From contig JACCLO010000001.1 of the NCBI GenBank assembly GCA_029448655.1, positions 434,001 through 498,000 of the forward strand: 64,000 nucleotides of DNA, written 5' to 3'. The stretch comes from Wolfiporia cocos (taxonomy: Eukaryota > Basidiomycota > Agaricomycetes > Polyporales > Phaeolaceae). Below, in pieces: positions 19,084 through 31,413 of this stretch. The stretch's first letter is position 1; each line of letters starts with the position of its first letter. The notes below the pieces were generated by a model. It ran no database searches. It was not told the origin of the DNA and saw nothing but the letters and a program-made list of their open reading frames with translations. Made by a program: the position numbers and the translations under genes.

Positions 19084-19782
19084 TGTCACAGATTTGGGAC
19101 ATGCCACTATTTTTCCCGTATTTTTACCTATTTATCTGGTATTTCTACGACCTTGTAGACATTTACGCTGCTAAGCGCCCGTCTACACGTACACGCAACC
19201 AAACAACACGTACACAACGCGGTATACGTCCACCTGTCATAACAACACGTACATAACACGCTTGTACGCGTCAATGACTCAGCGGACTAACCTCCGGTGT
19301 CACGCGCCTTACTCATATCCCGATACCGGGCTATGTCAGTACAATTGGATAAGCGGCCCGCTCGTTATCACATGCCAATGCCCTTACGATTACTCATATC
19401 CCGATACCGGTATATAAGAATCACATGCATGGCTTACTAACGTAGCTACAGCCACTTCCACAACATGGACCTACGGTCCAAACAAACGATCTTACTGGTG
19501 CGGCCATTACCGGCGCACATGGTCTATTGTAGTTTACGACTTAACCATATTAGTTATGTCTGCGCACAGACCACCTTCATGTTTGGCTCCCTTACCGGTA
19601 ACCAAACAAAGCATGTATATAAGTAGGGCTATCACTGCGGATAAGCCTTAGATTTGTTCTCTGCATTCGCACAGTTACATATCATCTCTGCTTGCGCCCA
19701 CTAGCCTCCTCACCAACCTCCAGCAACTCCTTCAAGTCGCTTATTAGGTTATAGTGTGAGTCCCACAGTCCAGTCTGTGTCA
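19084..19782 (+). repeat. Solo LTR of the A/B family (699 bp, TSD TGGAC)
   Basis: Full-length LTR with TGTCACAG and CTGTGTCA ends, flanked by tggac at 19079-19083 and 19783-19787. No internal sequence accompanies it, so it is the product of LTR-LTR recombination. In sequence it is closer to the B than to the A LTR in its first 150 bases. Confidence 0.95.
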
Positions 19783-20044
19783 TGGACAAGTATGCTCTGA
19801 TTGAGTGAGCCTCTGCATATTGGTATGTTTGAGTATCTTGGGATAGTCGCTACATTTTCAGACAGGGCCATTGGGTAGTTTCTGGTAATTAGTAGTATAT
19901 TGGAATGCTATCCTACTAGCTTGCGGTACATTACAGTGGCTTCTAGTATACTACCAGGTGCCTAGAAAAATAGCCAATTCTATGAAGAGTCCAACTTTAG
20001 TATCAGATCATATTGGGTAGCTACTGATAGAATCTGATACAAGA

Positions 20045-20595
20045 TGACACAGTGTGACTAGCCCTGTGTACCCAGTCCTCTAGACCCTATCACCACGCAC
20101 CAAGGGCGTCCTGTGAGGGAAGACCAAGGTGTGCCGTCGTAACGTTGAGTGCCTGTCATTAGGCACTAACCAGCAGACTAGCAGGTGAGATGACAAGCGA
20201 GGCAGATGGGCACGCAGAGGGTAGACAGCAAAGGGACCTTAATGTCCATTGTCAAGAATGATATTTCTGAGGTGTAAGCCTCAGAACTCTATGGCTATAT
20301 ACATGGGGTGTATCATTGTACTATGACCTGCCCTAAACAACATAGTCCATGTGTGGCCTGTAAGGGCACAGCTAAGGGGCATCGTCATGTATCTAAGTCA
20401 GGTGATGTAGGTGCCTAGCACTGACCAGGTGCTAGCAGCTATGGTCATCTTATCTAATCTACCTACAGAGGTGCTGGCTGGCGCGTAGTGCTGGTACAAA
20501 TGTATAGAGGGCTGGGGTGCTTGCACGGAGCCCGGGGAACCTATAATAAATCTGTAAAAATGAGGAGCGATGCCCTGACCTCTCGGTCTGTGACA
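20045..20595 (-). repeat. Diverged solo LTR (551 bp, TSD CAAGA)
   Basis: Minus-strand LTR with ends tgacacag...ctgtgaca, flanked by caaga at 20040-20044 and 20596-20600. It is related to the A family only at the ends and in general layout, with a tatataca (TATA, minus strand) near 20295. An older subfamily. Confidence 0.8.
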
Positions 20596-20714
20596 CAAGA
20601 TACTTTCACTGGTGTTGAGGAGGAGCGTGGGCGTGAGGGCTGGCAGAGCCCTGCATTTGACATGGCATGAGGGACTTGCAAGGACATCTGTGTTTGCATG
20701 ATGCTACTGCACAC

Positions 20715-21294
20715 TGACACAGACAAACTGTGGGACTCACTTTACTTGGCTGATAAGCTTGAGGGGCTTGAAGCGAGGTGAGGGGTTTGAGAGTGCAGCA
20801 GGAGTGATATGCAAGTGGTGTGAATGCAAGAGAACGAATCTAAAGGATAATGTAGTGCTATTCCTACTTATATACATGTAGCAACAACAGCCAGTAATAG
20901 CTTGCCCTAAAGTACCGGGTCTGTGCGCTCGTACAGGAATTATGGCTAAGTCGTAAACTACAGTAGACCATGTGCGCCAGTGATGGCCGCACCAGTAGGA
21001 AACAGGCTTTGGACCAGTGGGTTCATATTGACATTGTGGCTACAAAGGGTTGTAAGCCAAGTAAGCATGATGACATATGTCGGTATCAGGATATGAGTAA
21101 TCTAAGACGTGGGCTTGTGATAAACCTGCAGGCCGCTTGCGTATAGTACATTACTAGCATGTTATGTACATGTTGTTTGTGTGCATGTACATGTCTACGG
21201 GCACTTAGAGCAGTGAGCTTGAATATGCTTGTAGAAATGTGGGAAAAAAGGTATAAATATAGGAAAACTCGTTGAATGTCCCAGATCTGTGACA
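20715..21294 (-). repeat. Diverged solo LTR (580 bp, TSD CACAC)
   Basis: Minus-strand relative of the A-family LTR; sections such as the cttatatacatg promoter region and the agaccatgtgcgcc segment are recognisable. Flanked by cacac at 20710-20714 and 21295-21299. Confidence 0.85.
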
Positions 21295-21602
21295 CACACG
21301 CACTGCAGCTAGCATCAATACTCACTGGGCATCACTCCCACTCGCTGCCACATTTGATTGGGATGCAATCACATTTGTGCAACAGTTGCTCCTGACAGAA
21401 TCAAGCTGGGACACCCAGGTCACACCTGATCAGAGCAGCACTGTGGCTGAAAGTCTTTGTTTATTGTGCATCAAAAGGTTGTTTTTACCACTCTGAAGGA
21501 GACTAAGAGCCACCTTGGAATGCAGCAGCCCAATAAACACCAAATGGAAGCACTGCAGAACTTGAAGTGTGGTTACTTTAGTGGGTCAATAATGCTGGGA
21601 AT
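21295..21602. other. No gene recognised
   Basis: About 300 bp between two LTR copies, no feature seen. Confidence 0.4.
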
Positions 21603-22198
21603 TGTCACAGTTTTGGGACATATTACCATTTTTTCCCGTATTTTTACCTATTTTTCTGGTATTTCTACGAGCATATTTATGGTTATGCTGCTAAGCGCCC
21701 GTATACACGTACACCTGCACAAACAACACGTACATAACATGCTAGTCATGGCACATTAGCTCAGTGGGCTATTCTCCGAAGTCACGTGTCTTACTAATTC
21801 CCAGTATCGGGATATGTCACAACGCTTACATACTTTGGCCCCATTGTTTGTCACATGCCAATGCACTTTCTGAATCATATCCCAACTGGGCTATGTCATT
21901 AGTGCTGACCAGGCTTAGTCACTGTACAACGCCACATACACTACACATCCAAACACCGTTTCTTACTGGTGTGGCCATTACCGGTGCACATGGTCTACTA
22001 GGTAGTTAGGACTTAGCTGTATTTCACCGTAAGGCACACAGACCATATACTGTAGGGCAGGGCCATCGAGGCTGCTGCCTAAACGTGTATATAAGCTGAG
22101 GTTATCCTTTGGATATCCTCAGACTTGTTCTCTGATTCGCATCGTAGTTCACATTATCTCCTTTGAACTCCTCTAGCCCCTCGCCCACAACACTAACA
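21603..22198 (+). repeat. Truncated A-family LTR relative
   Basis: Starts TGTCACAG and follows the A-family LTR through ttttcccgtatttttacc, the TATA region (tgtatataagc near 22086) and the start-site region, then stops at about 22195 without the CTGTGTCA end. No partner duplication can be read. Confidence 0.75.
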
Positions 22199-22480
22199 AT
22201 GCACCATTCCTGTGCATGGCCAGTCAGTATATAAAAGTGGAGAATTGAATGCACATACCAGAGACGTGACAGGAATTCCATGGCTGGTGAGCCGAAGCAA
22301 ATGCAGCACCTATGAGCTATCAGACAACTGCTTCAATTAAAAAGATTGCATGGGACTTACTGTTCATTAAAGTGAGCACCATGGTGAAATCTGCTGTGAT
22401 GAGCTGGTGCCAATGTGGTATGTTAATAACATTTGTTGCAATATGTTGCCATAAAACATTAGTACACTGAACACAGCAGC

Positions 22481-23190
22481 TGTTACGGGTCGAATACCCG
22501 TTCGTATATTCGAGTCGTGAATATAGATCGTTCTTCTGCACGTAGACTCGTTGTCGTGTGCAAGGCAAATACTCGTTAGATGCCTTCAAGTCCTAAGTGA
22601 AATCCTTAGGAGATCGGTTAATATCCAATACGCGTTAGAGGATATAATCTGTTCGGTGTGCGAGTCGAAATAGGATATGCGACTCGCCTAAGTCCGAGAA
22701 GTCGATGTGCACTTCGAGGACTTAGTCGTTTCGTTGCTCGAGTGAGAAATACTGAGCGTAGTTTCCTACGTTTAAGAACGAGTATAAGGCTTCTTGTTTG
22801 TACAACAAGGTCGAGCTGAAGAGCCTCGACAATAAGTACATGAGCTTTTATACTACGCTAGGTTTTAGGGGTCGAGTTCATCCCAGATGTCACCGCTACT
22901 ATCTACGCTATAGTACTAAACGTTTGATAAGTATGTAGTGATATATCTGAAACGATAGATAGGAATGATGATGGCGGTTGAACGCCATCTGTCAGCTAAT
23001 AAATGATAAACATGAAACGAGGACAGAGTTGGATCTGTCAGAGTCGAAACACGCCCTATCTGCTGGTACATCTGGGGTTAGCCCAGTAGAATCACGAATA
23101 GACAGGGGGTTGGTTGTGCAACAAGTCCCTGTATCGTATTCGCCCAATAGCGAGTTCTGTCAGCGTCTGAAAATTCGAATAATCGTAACA
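22481..23190 (-). repeat. Solo LTR of an element-C-like family (710 bp, TSD GCAGC)
   Basis: Ends TGTTACGG...CGTAACA with gcagc at 22476-22480 and 23191-23195. Read on the minus strand it shares with the element C LTR the promoter-downstream block with ctcagctcgacctt and tactcgttct and the terminal gatccgtaaca-type inverted repeat. It is diverged, so it is a sister family or an old copy. Confidence 0.85.
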
Positions 23191-23744
23191 GCAGCGGTCC
23201 CACAATGAAACAGCATATTTCACCACCGGCCCATCCAGAGTAGACATGGAGATGGGCGGTCAGGATGCCAGGCAACCTCATCAGGAGCTTGTGCAAGACA
23301 AATTGCCAGATGTAGTATGTCCAGCCCTCAAGCGCACCAGTGCCTGCCATGATATGCAGGCAATCAGTCACTTACAATGTGTTATCATGATCATATCAGC
23401 ACAGTCCAGACTACCAAAGCAGACATCATATACACACCACATTTGTGTAGAGGAGCACAGGGTGGTTGATCAGGGGGAAGTGGATATCCATGAAGTGCAG
23501 CAATGCGAGCATGCTGACAAGACCACCCTTGGCCCTCAGAGCTAACTGGGGTGAGGCAAGCAGAAGAATGCCAAGTTCAGAATGAAGTCTGAACATAACA
23601 CTCTACTCCCTATATATTAGTGTTGTATGTCTATGTTATGTATGCTAGCTACCCATGATGGTAACTAGCCTGAATTATTTCAGATGATATCACCATTTTG
23701 CCCATGACACACACTCTGCATGGTCTGTCCTTGTCAGCACATAC
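23191..23744. other. No gene recognised; weak repeat of 25.4-25.8 kb
   Basis: Contains phrases (gaatgccaagttcag, gctgacaagaccac) that reappear in diverged form at about 25690-25760. Possibly two remnants of one old repeat. No coding signal. Confidence 0.3.
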
Positions 23745-25322
23745 TGACACAGACATACCCTGTCTGTGGGACCGGCCTGACCGGGGACTCCATAACACCC
23801 TAAGACACAAGCAAGGCGGCCAGCGGTGAACACAGAGCGGCGGCATAGGGTTCACGATGTCCTACCCAAGCCCTAGTGTCGACTTAACCAGTCTAGTGAG
23901 AGAGAGAGAGAGAGGGTCGGAGTGACGGAGTCGGCCAGCACACAGAGGAAGAGTAAGAAAGAGGGACTAAGCCCCATTGCCGAGAATCTTAGAGATGAGG
24001 TATAAGACCTCATCTCATCGTACTTATATACATGCAGGTGCTACCTAATGGCCTTGCCCTAAACTACTGGCCTGTGCACAAGTAGTGTTGTGAGGTCCGG
24101 TCTCAAGGACCGCTAAAGACCAAGGACCGGACCAGGACTGGACTGACTAGGACCGATTCAATGGTCCGGTCCAGTCCTGGTCCTGACACGGTCCTGGTCC
24201 CGGTCCTTCTGAGTGGTCAGATTTTGCAGGACCGGTCCTGGACCGGTCCCGAATTTAACGTAGAATAGCACTTATAATGTGGTTACTCCAAGGTAGGGAA
24301 CCATGACTGACCAATTTACAATAAAACCAAAGTATTTAAGACCCCCTAGAGTGGGTCTGCATCATGTATATACCACTGGCTATTAGGGTTAACACATCAG
24401 ACAGAAGCTGACATGAATAGTAACAACCAAAAACCTTCTGATTTATGATACAATGAAGCACTGCTATTGTCTTGGGCAATGCTTGGCACACACAGGTTGT
24501 CCTCATATTATCACTAGTTTTGCTGACTGACATGCAGTTGTGTATTCTCCCATCCAGTAGTGTTAACACTCACATATTATGGTACACATGCATGGTGCAT
24601 TCAATATCACCCAGTTATTGGCAGAGCGCTGCTTAGCGGTAGTTATATGCTACTCATTGTGGCACATACAAAAATGCAACACATGATCTCATCAGATACA
24701 ACTTGAGGTGTGCAGTTACTGCAGTGTCATTTCTGTGTGTTGACTTCAGTATACAATTTTACTTTCAGAAATCAAGAATCAGTGCACCATAGCCAATTTT
24801 TGGGCTGTACTTAGTATGTTCTGGTATATATCGAGTAGTAAGTACACTTTTGTTGCAGTTTCTGACATATAAAACTATAGTTAAGTCAATAACCACTTTA
24901 TCGGTCCTGGACCGGTCCAGACCGGTCCTAGGACCGCTATAGGACCACGGTCCTACTTGGGACCGGTCTTCAGTCTGGTCCCTCATTGCCCATGGCGGTC
25001 CGGTCCTGGTCCCGGTCCTTGGTCCTGCCCAAAACATGCAAAAGACCGGACCGGACCGGACCTCACAACACTATGTACAAGTAACTAAGGTACCATGTGA
25101 TCAGTAACTATCAGTGATGATGCATGTAACTAATGTGATCATGATGTAGGTACCTGAGGTGCATGCTACCCTACAGTGCTAATCTACAAGGTCAGGTGGT
25201 CGGATAAGATAACAGGGAGCAGACGTGGAGGAACGCTGTAAGTAAGGAATTAGCCCCACACCTAGGGGGGCCTTTGCATGCCAGCAAGGGATGTCGGAAT
25301 GCTGTTGGACCATTCTGTGACA
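23745..25322 (-). repeat. Solo LTR (about 579 bp without insert, TSD CATAC), interrupted by a MITE
   Basis: Minus-strand LTR with ends tgacacag...ctgtgaca and catac at 23740-23744 and 25323-25327. The LTR is continuous on both sides of the MITE at 24083-25073. Its TATA (minus strand) is at about 24024-24031. Confidence 0.85.
24083..25073. mobile_element. Non-autonomous hAT-type element (991 bp)
   Basis: Terminal inverted repeats TAGTGTTGTGAGGTCCGGTC and its complement at the other end. Flanking 8-bp duplication tgcacaag (24075-24082) and tgtacaag (25074-25081), one transition apart. Both subterminal regions are rich in ggaccggtcc-like motifs, which may be transposase-binding repeats. The only frames inside are translations of these repeats; no transposase is present. 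Confidence 0.85.
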
Positions 25323-26732
25323 CATACTGCCCAGGTAACCACCTCTAACCAGTGCTCACCTCAAACACACGATTTATCTCCCTGATATTTGCCCAGTTCC
25401 ACCGGTAGGCCGTCCACACAGTGCCCATCCAACAATTTCTGCACCTACACCACTGTCATCCCCATCAATGTGGCACAGCCACAGAACACAATCACATTCT
25501 CAGCCCTGTTTGCAGGCAGCAAATCATCCATGAGGCCAGAGAGCAGCATTGTCATCTAGTGCCTGCCTGTGCCCATGACAAGCATCCTGTACTGCAGCAA
25601 CACGAGTACAAGCAGGAGCTCATGCACATAGAATGATGGTGAGAGCAGCTGGAGCATCTCCTTGCTGACTAGTGGCTGCAGCTCACTGACAAGGCCACTA
25701 AAGACCATAGAGCAAACTAGGGGAGTGAAGTGGATGAATGCCAAGTTCAGACTGGGGATACCAGCTGAGCAAGGCCTGCTATTATACTCCTAGGCTTATT
25801 TGGTAGTGTGTATGCTACTTGCCTGTAATGGCAATTATAGGGGTCTAAGTACATGGCTAGATAGGGGTCTACATACAGACTCTGAAATGTGATTGGGTAT
25901 CATAATTGGAAATAGTGGTCATCATGGCCATGTATGAACAGGGTCATGTCATGAAGAGTTGTATCACCAGCTTTGCCAGGGAATGATCCGAGCAGAAGAC
26001 GGTCACAGTACCTGTGGTACCAGGGCCTCCTTGGTGTCAGGATCATAAGTTTTTATCAGTGACACTCACCAGCACCCACACTGGAGCCCATTTGCATTTG
26101 TCACAGCTCTGCTTGTCATGTACCACTCTGCATACAGCTCCTTGAGCTCCTTCTCATCAATAAACAGGTCTACCTGGTGGAAGGTCACAATTTACCAGTA
26201 GCATGTCTGCAATGCTGAACACACATGCACTGGATGCAAGGAGCAACAGTGATGTTGGGTTGAGGTACAGCTGTTGTGGCCATGTGTGGTCAAAACATGA
26301 GTTTTCGCTGTAGTATAGCATAGGATGCACCTGCAGGAAGGGCATGCATGGAAGTGAGAAGTGGTATCCCTAATGGAGTCTATGTACTGCTGCATAAGCA
26401 ATAGCACACTCATGTTGAACAACATCAAGCATCATGGGAGGATACACTGTGCATAAAATGACAATGTGACAAGGTGAATGAAAGATTACTGAGGTGGCTG
26501 TTGTCAGAAAAAGGTATTCTCTTGGGTTTGGGCTCTCTGAGCAAGTTAAATCATGCCAAGATATGAGGCATTGAGGGGTTTAGGTTGAGTGATTCACCAT
26601 TCAAACATAGCTTGTAACAACTTTTGTACTGTGGTGGCATGCCTAATAGAGCAGAAATAATAGAAATTGAATTGAAATGTTTGTAACTGATGTACATACC
26701 AGCATGGTGAATGCACATGAAGAGAGTCATAT
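25323..26732. other. No gene recognised (1.4 kb)
   Basis: AT-neutral sequence with short frames under 90 codons and no recognisable motif. Part of it (25690-25840) resembles 23500-23660. Confidence 0.35.
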
Positions 26733-27143
26733 TGTCACAGTTCTCTAGGCACTTACCTAATTTTTCCCGAATTTATACGAATTTCCTACAACTTGTCCTA
26801 TGACAAGTCCTATCTAATGTAGTTAGCAACCCTAACCACAGAACCATCATCTTCTCAAAACCTCTTGAAGGTTCTACCATTGCTAGTCATACCATTCTTG
26901 TCATCGTCCCAGCCTATCTCTTATCTTGCTGATGACTCCCTATCTCTATGTCAGTGGCCCACCTTATCTCTAGATACTCCCCTGACTCATATTTCACATG
27001 ACCACTGATGTGGCCCTTCTCTAACATTTTTTAACATTCTACTGTAAGTGCATAGCATAAATGCTTGTGCGCACAGACCCTCTAGATTCAGGGCAGGCTT
27101 ATCCTCTCGGTTTCCGCACATGTATATAAGCTGTCTGTCTAAG
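26733..27143 (+). repeat. 5' part of an old LTR
   Basis: Begins TGTCACAG, contains the tttttcccga block and a tgtatataag promoter at about 27120, and is then broken by the C-like LTR at 27144. Its continuation probably begins at 27836. Confidence 0.6.
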
Positions 27144-27830
27144 TGTTATGGGTTGAATACCCGTTCGTATATTCGAGTCGCAAATATAGATTGTTCTTCT
27201 GCATGTAGTCCAAAGGACGTATGCACGGCAAATACTCGTTAGATGCCTTCAAGTCCTAGGTGAAGTTCCTAGGAGATCGTCTAAGGTATGTAGTACATCT
27301 GGTCACGTGATAAGCTTAGTCAGCTGCACGACAGCGCCTGCGCACGGACCTTTACTTTAGGGCCAGTACTTACAGTAGTAGTGCGCGCACGACATGTATA
27401 TAAGCTAGACGTCTGAGGTCTTACACCTCAGACTGTTCAATCTCGGCATTGGGGCGAGTCCCTCAGTTATACTCTGAACCTCTGCGTGCTAGACTGGTGG
27501 TCGACATAACTACTTGGTTACTGTCTACCTTGGGTCATCTATCAACACCCATGCAGTCGCCCTTTAAGACGTTAGGTCTTGAGCCTTAGATGTTAGGTTA
27601 TAGGCGGGGCGTTAGTATCGTACGTCACAGTAAATCTGTGTCATAAATATGAAATGGGGGCAGAGTTGGATCTGCCAAAGGTGAAACGTGCCCTATACAC
27701 TAGTACAACTGGGGACATGCCCAGTAGAGTCATGAGTAGCCAGGGAAGTTGCTTGTGCAACAAGTCCCTGTATCGTATTCGCCCAGTGGTGAGTTCTGCC
27801 AGCGTCCGAAAAATCGAAATAACCATAACA
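27144..27830 (-). repeat. Element-C-like solo LTR (TSD CTAAG), itself disrupted
   Basis: Ends TGTTATGG...CATAACA with ctaag at 27139-27143 and 27831-27835. The outer parts (27144-27282 and 27644-27830) align with the LTR at 22481-23190; the middle is replaced by part of another LTR. Confidence 0.8.
27290..27643 (+). repeat. 5'-truncated LTR inserted in the C-like LTR
   Basis: Closely related to the solo LTR at 28827-29301 but in the opposite orientation. It lacks about the first 130 bases and ends normally at CTGTGTCA (27643). Some sequence of the host LTR is missing at the junction, so insertion was accompanied or followed by a deletion. Confidence 0.75.
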
Positions 27831-27835
27831 CTAAG

Positions 27836-28826
27836 GCCTAAGACCTTAGAACAATTCATCTGCTACATGCCACACTATCACTATTAAGTACTGCTACACT
27901 GCCTTATCTTGTTTTATCTACTAACCTGTCCACAAAAGACATCCAAAGTGAGTTCCTGGGTCACATATGGCAGGGGCAAAAGTATCGTCAGTTAGTGAAA
28001 AGCTGAAGATTAAATGAACATACTGGCATGGACCAGGGTGATAAATGCACATATTGGGAGCAGTTCTGAAAGCAGTACAACACACCATGGCAGTGACTGC
28101 ACATACAAGGAATCAGTACCAGTGTGCTGCTTTTACTGTGCAGGGGCAGCTAGTAATAAGTTGAAGCTTGGATGTACATACTGGTGGAAGTGAGGGTGAA
28201 CTCAGGCATAGTGCAGCATAGAATAAAGTGCCCATAGCTCAGAGGTGCAGTATGTGAGTGTGGGGTGAAGTGGTGGGGGAAGGGCTGTTGTGGTGAAGGG
28301 AAGACAGTGACAGAGAAGATTTGCTTGGGCAAGCGGCTTATATATGATGTGACAACACTGTCAAACCTTGAACCCCTAGTATGACAGATGCATTACTCTA
28401 TGTAGTGAAGCTGCATCCCAGTGCTGTCATTGCAGGGAATGACAGCTTCAAGTGCATGTGCACAGTGCCACCATTAGCCATGTTGCCAATTATTTTGAAT
28501 GGTATACAAGCCATTGACAGGCTATTATATTCAGATCCAGCCTTACTATGAAGCTACAAATCTATATCAGTCTGGTAATTAGTTTCCCAGTCACACGTTG
28601 AGTTTGACTGACACTTATAAGATGCTTTCAGAGTGGCAATTGAATGCCACTCTGCTGTCGGTCTGATCAGTGCTCATCTACAGAGATAAATTCCTCCTTG
28701 ATTGGCAAGTACCTCCAGCATTGATAAGCCACCTCCAGCACTGATGCCCAGTGAGAACCCAGTGTATTTAAATGTAGCCAAATGTACCGGATACATATGG
28801 TGAGAAAATTTGAACCCTAAGCTACA
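27836..28826. other. No gene recognised
   Basis: First 50-60 bases probably finish the LTR begun at 26733. The rest shows only short frames. Confidence 0.4.
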
Positions 28827-29301
28827 TGACACAGATTATATCTGACATACACACTACTGCCCCACCTATAACCTAATGTATAAGGCCTAAGACCTAGTGT
28901 CTTGAAGGGCGACTGGATGGGTGTTGATAGATGACCCAAGGTAGACCATAACTAAGAAGAGAGGTCGACCACCAGTCTAGCATGCAGAGGTTCAGAGTAT
29001 AACTGAGGGACTCGCCCCAATGCCGGGATTGAACAGTCTGAGGTAGTAAGACCTCAGACGTCTAGCTTATATACATGTGTCACGTGCACTACTACTGTAA
29101 GTACTGGCCCTAAAGTAAAGGTCCGTGCGCAGGCGCTGTCATGCCACTGACTAAGCTATATCACCTGACCAGATGTATTATCTACTGAGTACGCTCATAT
29201 TACTACACTACCAGGCACAGGTCATGTGACTACAACGCATGAGATCCCTGGTTTGAGCCAGGGAGGGGGTAGTTAATATAATGCCCCAGAAATCTGTGAC
29301 A
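28827..29301 (-). repeat. Solo LTR (475 bp, TSD CTACA)
   Basis: Minus-strand LTR with ends tgacacag...ctgtgaca, flanked by ctaca at 28822-28826 and 29302-29306. TATA on the minus strand at about 29068-29075. Same family as 27290-27643. Confidence 0.88.
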
Positions 29302-29306
29302 CTACA

Positions 29307-31413
29307 TTAGGATACATTGTAGGTGCCCATATAATGTTTCTTATTTATTCCAAGTGTATCCACATGAATCCAGAATAGATTTTGATCTGTCCAATGTATT
29401 TGAATATATCTCAGGGTTGCATAGGAAGATCCCACAATGTATCTGTGGAACGGCTCATTGTATTCAAGATGTATCCTAATCTACTCAAGACTATTTATCC
29501 GAATGCACCCAGAAATATACCCTCCCAGTCTCTGCTCCCAGTCTCCGCTCCCAGTCTCCATGCACAAGGAAAGCAGCGACTGTTGCAATGCAAGGTTTGC
29601 CGATTAGTGGTGGGGCCGGCAGATCCCTCGTGCAGCCGGGAGAGGCCGGTTCCAATGCATGGGCGAGCAAGCAAAATCTTTGCGTGCTTGTGCGCCTGTG
29701 CTGTGCTTCTCTTTTCCTTCTGTGCATCGCTCACCAGCCCCCCACCACTGACCTTAGTGACGCCGCCAGTCTGTTTTCAACCCTCCCTCCACACCCTTTG
29801 TAACTTATCTACCGTGTGTCTGTTTGGATGGCAATGGCAATTGGCGGCACGTGCAGAGGTCCAAGCAGGCAAGCTAGCAGGGTAATTAGTTTTGCTGGTA
29901 GTGTATATGAGCGGGGCACAAGCAGAGCGGCTCATTGCCAGTTTGTAACCCACCTACGTTCACTATCCTTTGAAGCTTGAGGGGATGTTGCCTCGCCAAC
30001 TCAAAGCCAAGAAAAAAGTGCAGAGATAAGATTGACTGCAGCGCATCGCAAGCGTAAGCAAGGAAAACAAAGTTCAAGAGGTGACAGAATAAGTGAAGGA
30101 ACCTAAAATAAAGCCGTCAATGACAAATGACGTAGTGATGTTGGGTAAGAGTGTTGCCATAAAGGGATGTGGCTACAAGGGGAGCCGTGTAGACACATAC
30201 CTTCTCTTTGGCTTTGGGAATCATTGTGTAATCAAAGCCACAAAAAATCAACCTTGTTACTTTATTATCAAATACTAGATATGGAGGCTTGATGCTTTAA
30301 TAATTCTCCAACGAAAGGGTAAGGGTATGGAAGGATGCGCATATAGTAGTGCGGCAGTAGAGACGACAGTAAAGAAAGCGTAATAATGTAAGCGCATGGA
30401 TCCGAAGCAATCTACATACAGCTCTAATTGGAACTATTTCACGTGTGCGAAATAAAATGTTCGTGTCAACGCGATACGCAGTTCGCAGCTGCAGAGGCCA
30501 TATGGTAAGATCTGTCATTCATTGACATATGTCAATCTAAACAATAGGTCATATGATCTGCTGGATACATTTGGATTATATTATGATACGTCGAACTTTT
30601 CAGGATACACTTAGATACAGTAGGACTTATTTGGATACTTCTAAATACCTCGGATTTTCACTGGGACTGATGAGCCATCTCGCGTTTTGCTGATCTGACA
30701 GCAGTTGGTCTGTCCAACATGCAGAATTACATATAACTTGAGCCATGCCCTCGGCGGCTCACATCCGGCCGTCAATCAGAGACTAGCGCGTCCTGTGCCC
30801 ATCAGTTGTTTTGACGATTAGATGTCTTGAGCATTCGACTGTGGGAGGCATTTTCTGGTGCCCAGTGCCGAACTACTGACTGTCAACCGAGACACTGGAA
30901 ACACTGGCCCAATCCATATTTCCAGCTCCCGTTTCTCATTGCAACCGTCATCTTGACGAACAATCTGTCAGTCAGAGGCTCGTTTTTGCAGCTCTTTGCC
31001 TTACGCGGGATAGCCCATATAGAGCTTGTAGATCATCACTAACCTCATGAAAGCAGATTCCGCATAGTCGCCTCAGTTCGTCAAAATAGCGCGGTGGGCA
31101 ATACATCTATCAGAAATTGGATACGATGAGTGATCAATTCTCACAGCCCACAACAGCTTTTCTAGCGAAGGCTGATCCATTCGTCTGCATCTCGGTCGTG
31201 TACGCAATTAGAATTGCACAGTTGCAAGAAGAGCAACATGGTGAACGGATGCTGATCCACGCTTGCACATGGAACACAACGGATAGTATGAGGCCGTAAC
31301 AGTTTCCTCTGGCAACCAACAACAAACAGGGCCGGGCGGCATATATGAGCTTCCACCCACGTCGCATTTTTCTGCAAACTCTCGGATAGTTTAAGACACT
31401 CTGTGCTGACGGG
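29307..31413. other. Intergenic; distal part is the 5' flank of the DUF6533 duplication
   Basis: 29307-30690 shows nothing recognisable; the longest frame (29382-29885) has biased, unstructured composition and no start context. From about 30700 the sequence matches 52770-52080 in inverted orientation (for example the block around gcggctcacatc and the block ctcacagcccacaac against its counterpart), so the inverted duplication extends about 700 bp upstream of the gene. Confidence 0.5.

Noticed and set aside
24765..25037. 90-codon frame in the 991-bp MITE
   Set aside because: Made of translated ggaccggtcc-type subterminal repeats; low complexity.
29382..29885. 167-codon frame
   Set aside because: Ser/Pro/Leu/Cys-rich composition without motif, several overlapping frames on the other strand with equal claim, no splice context.
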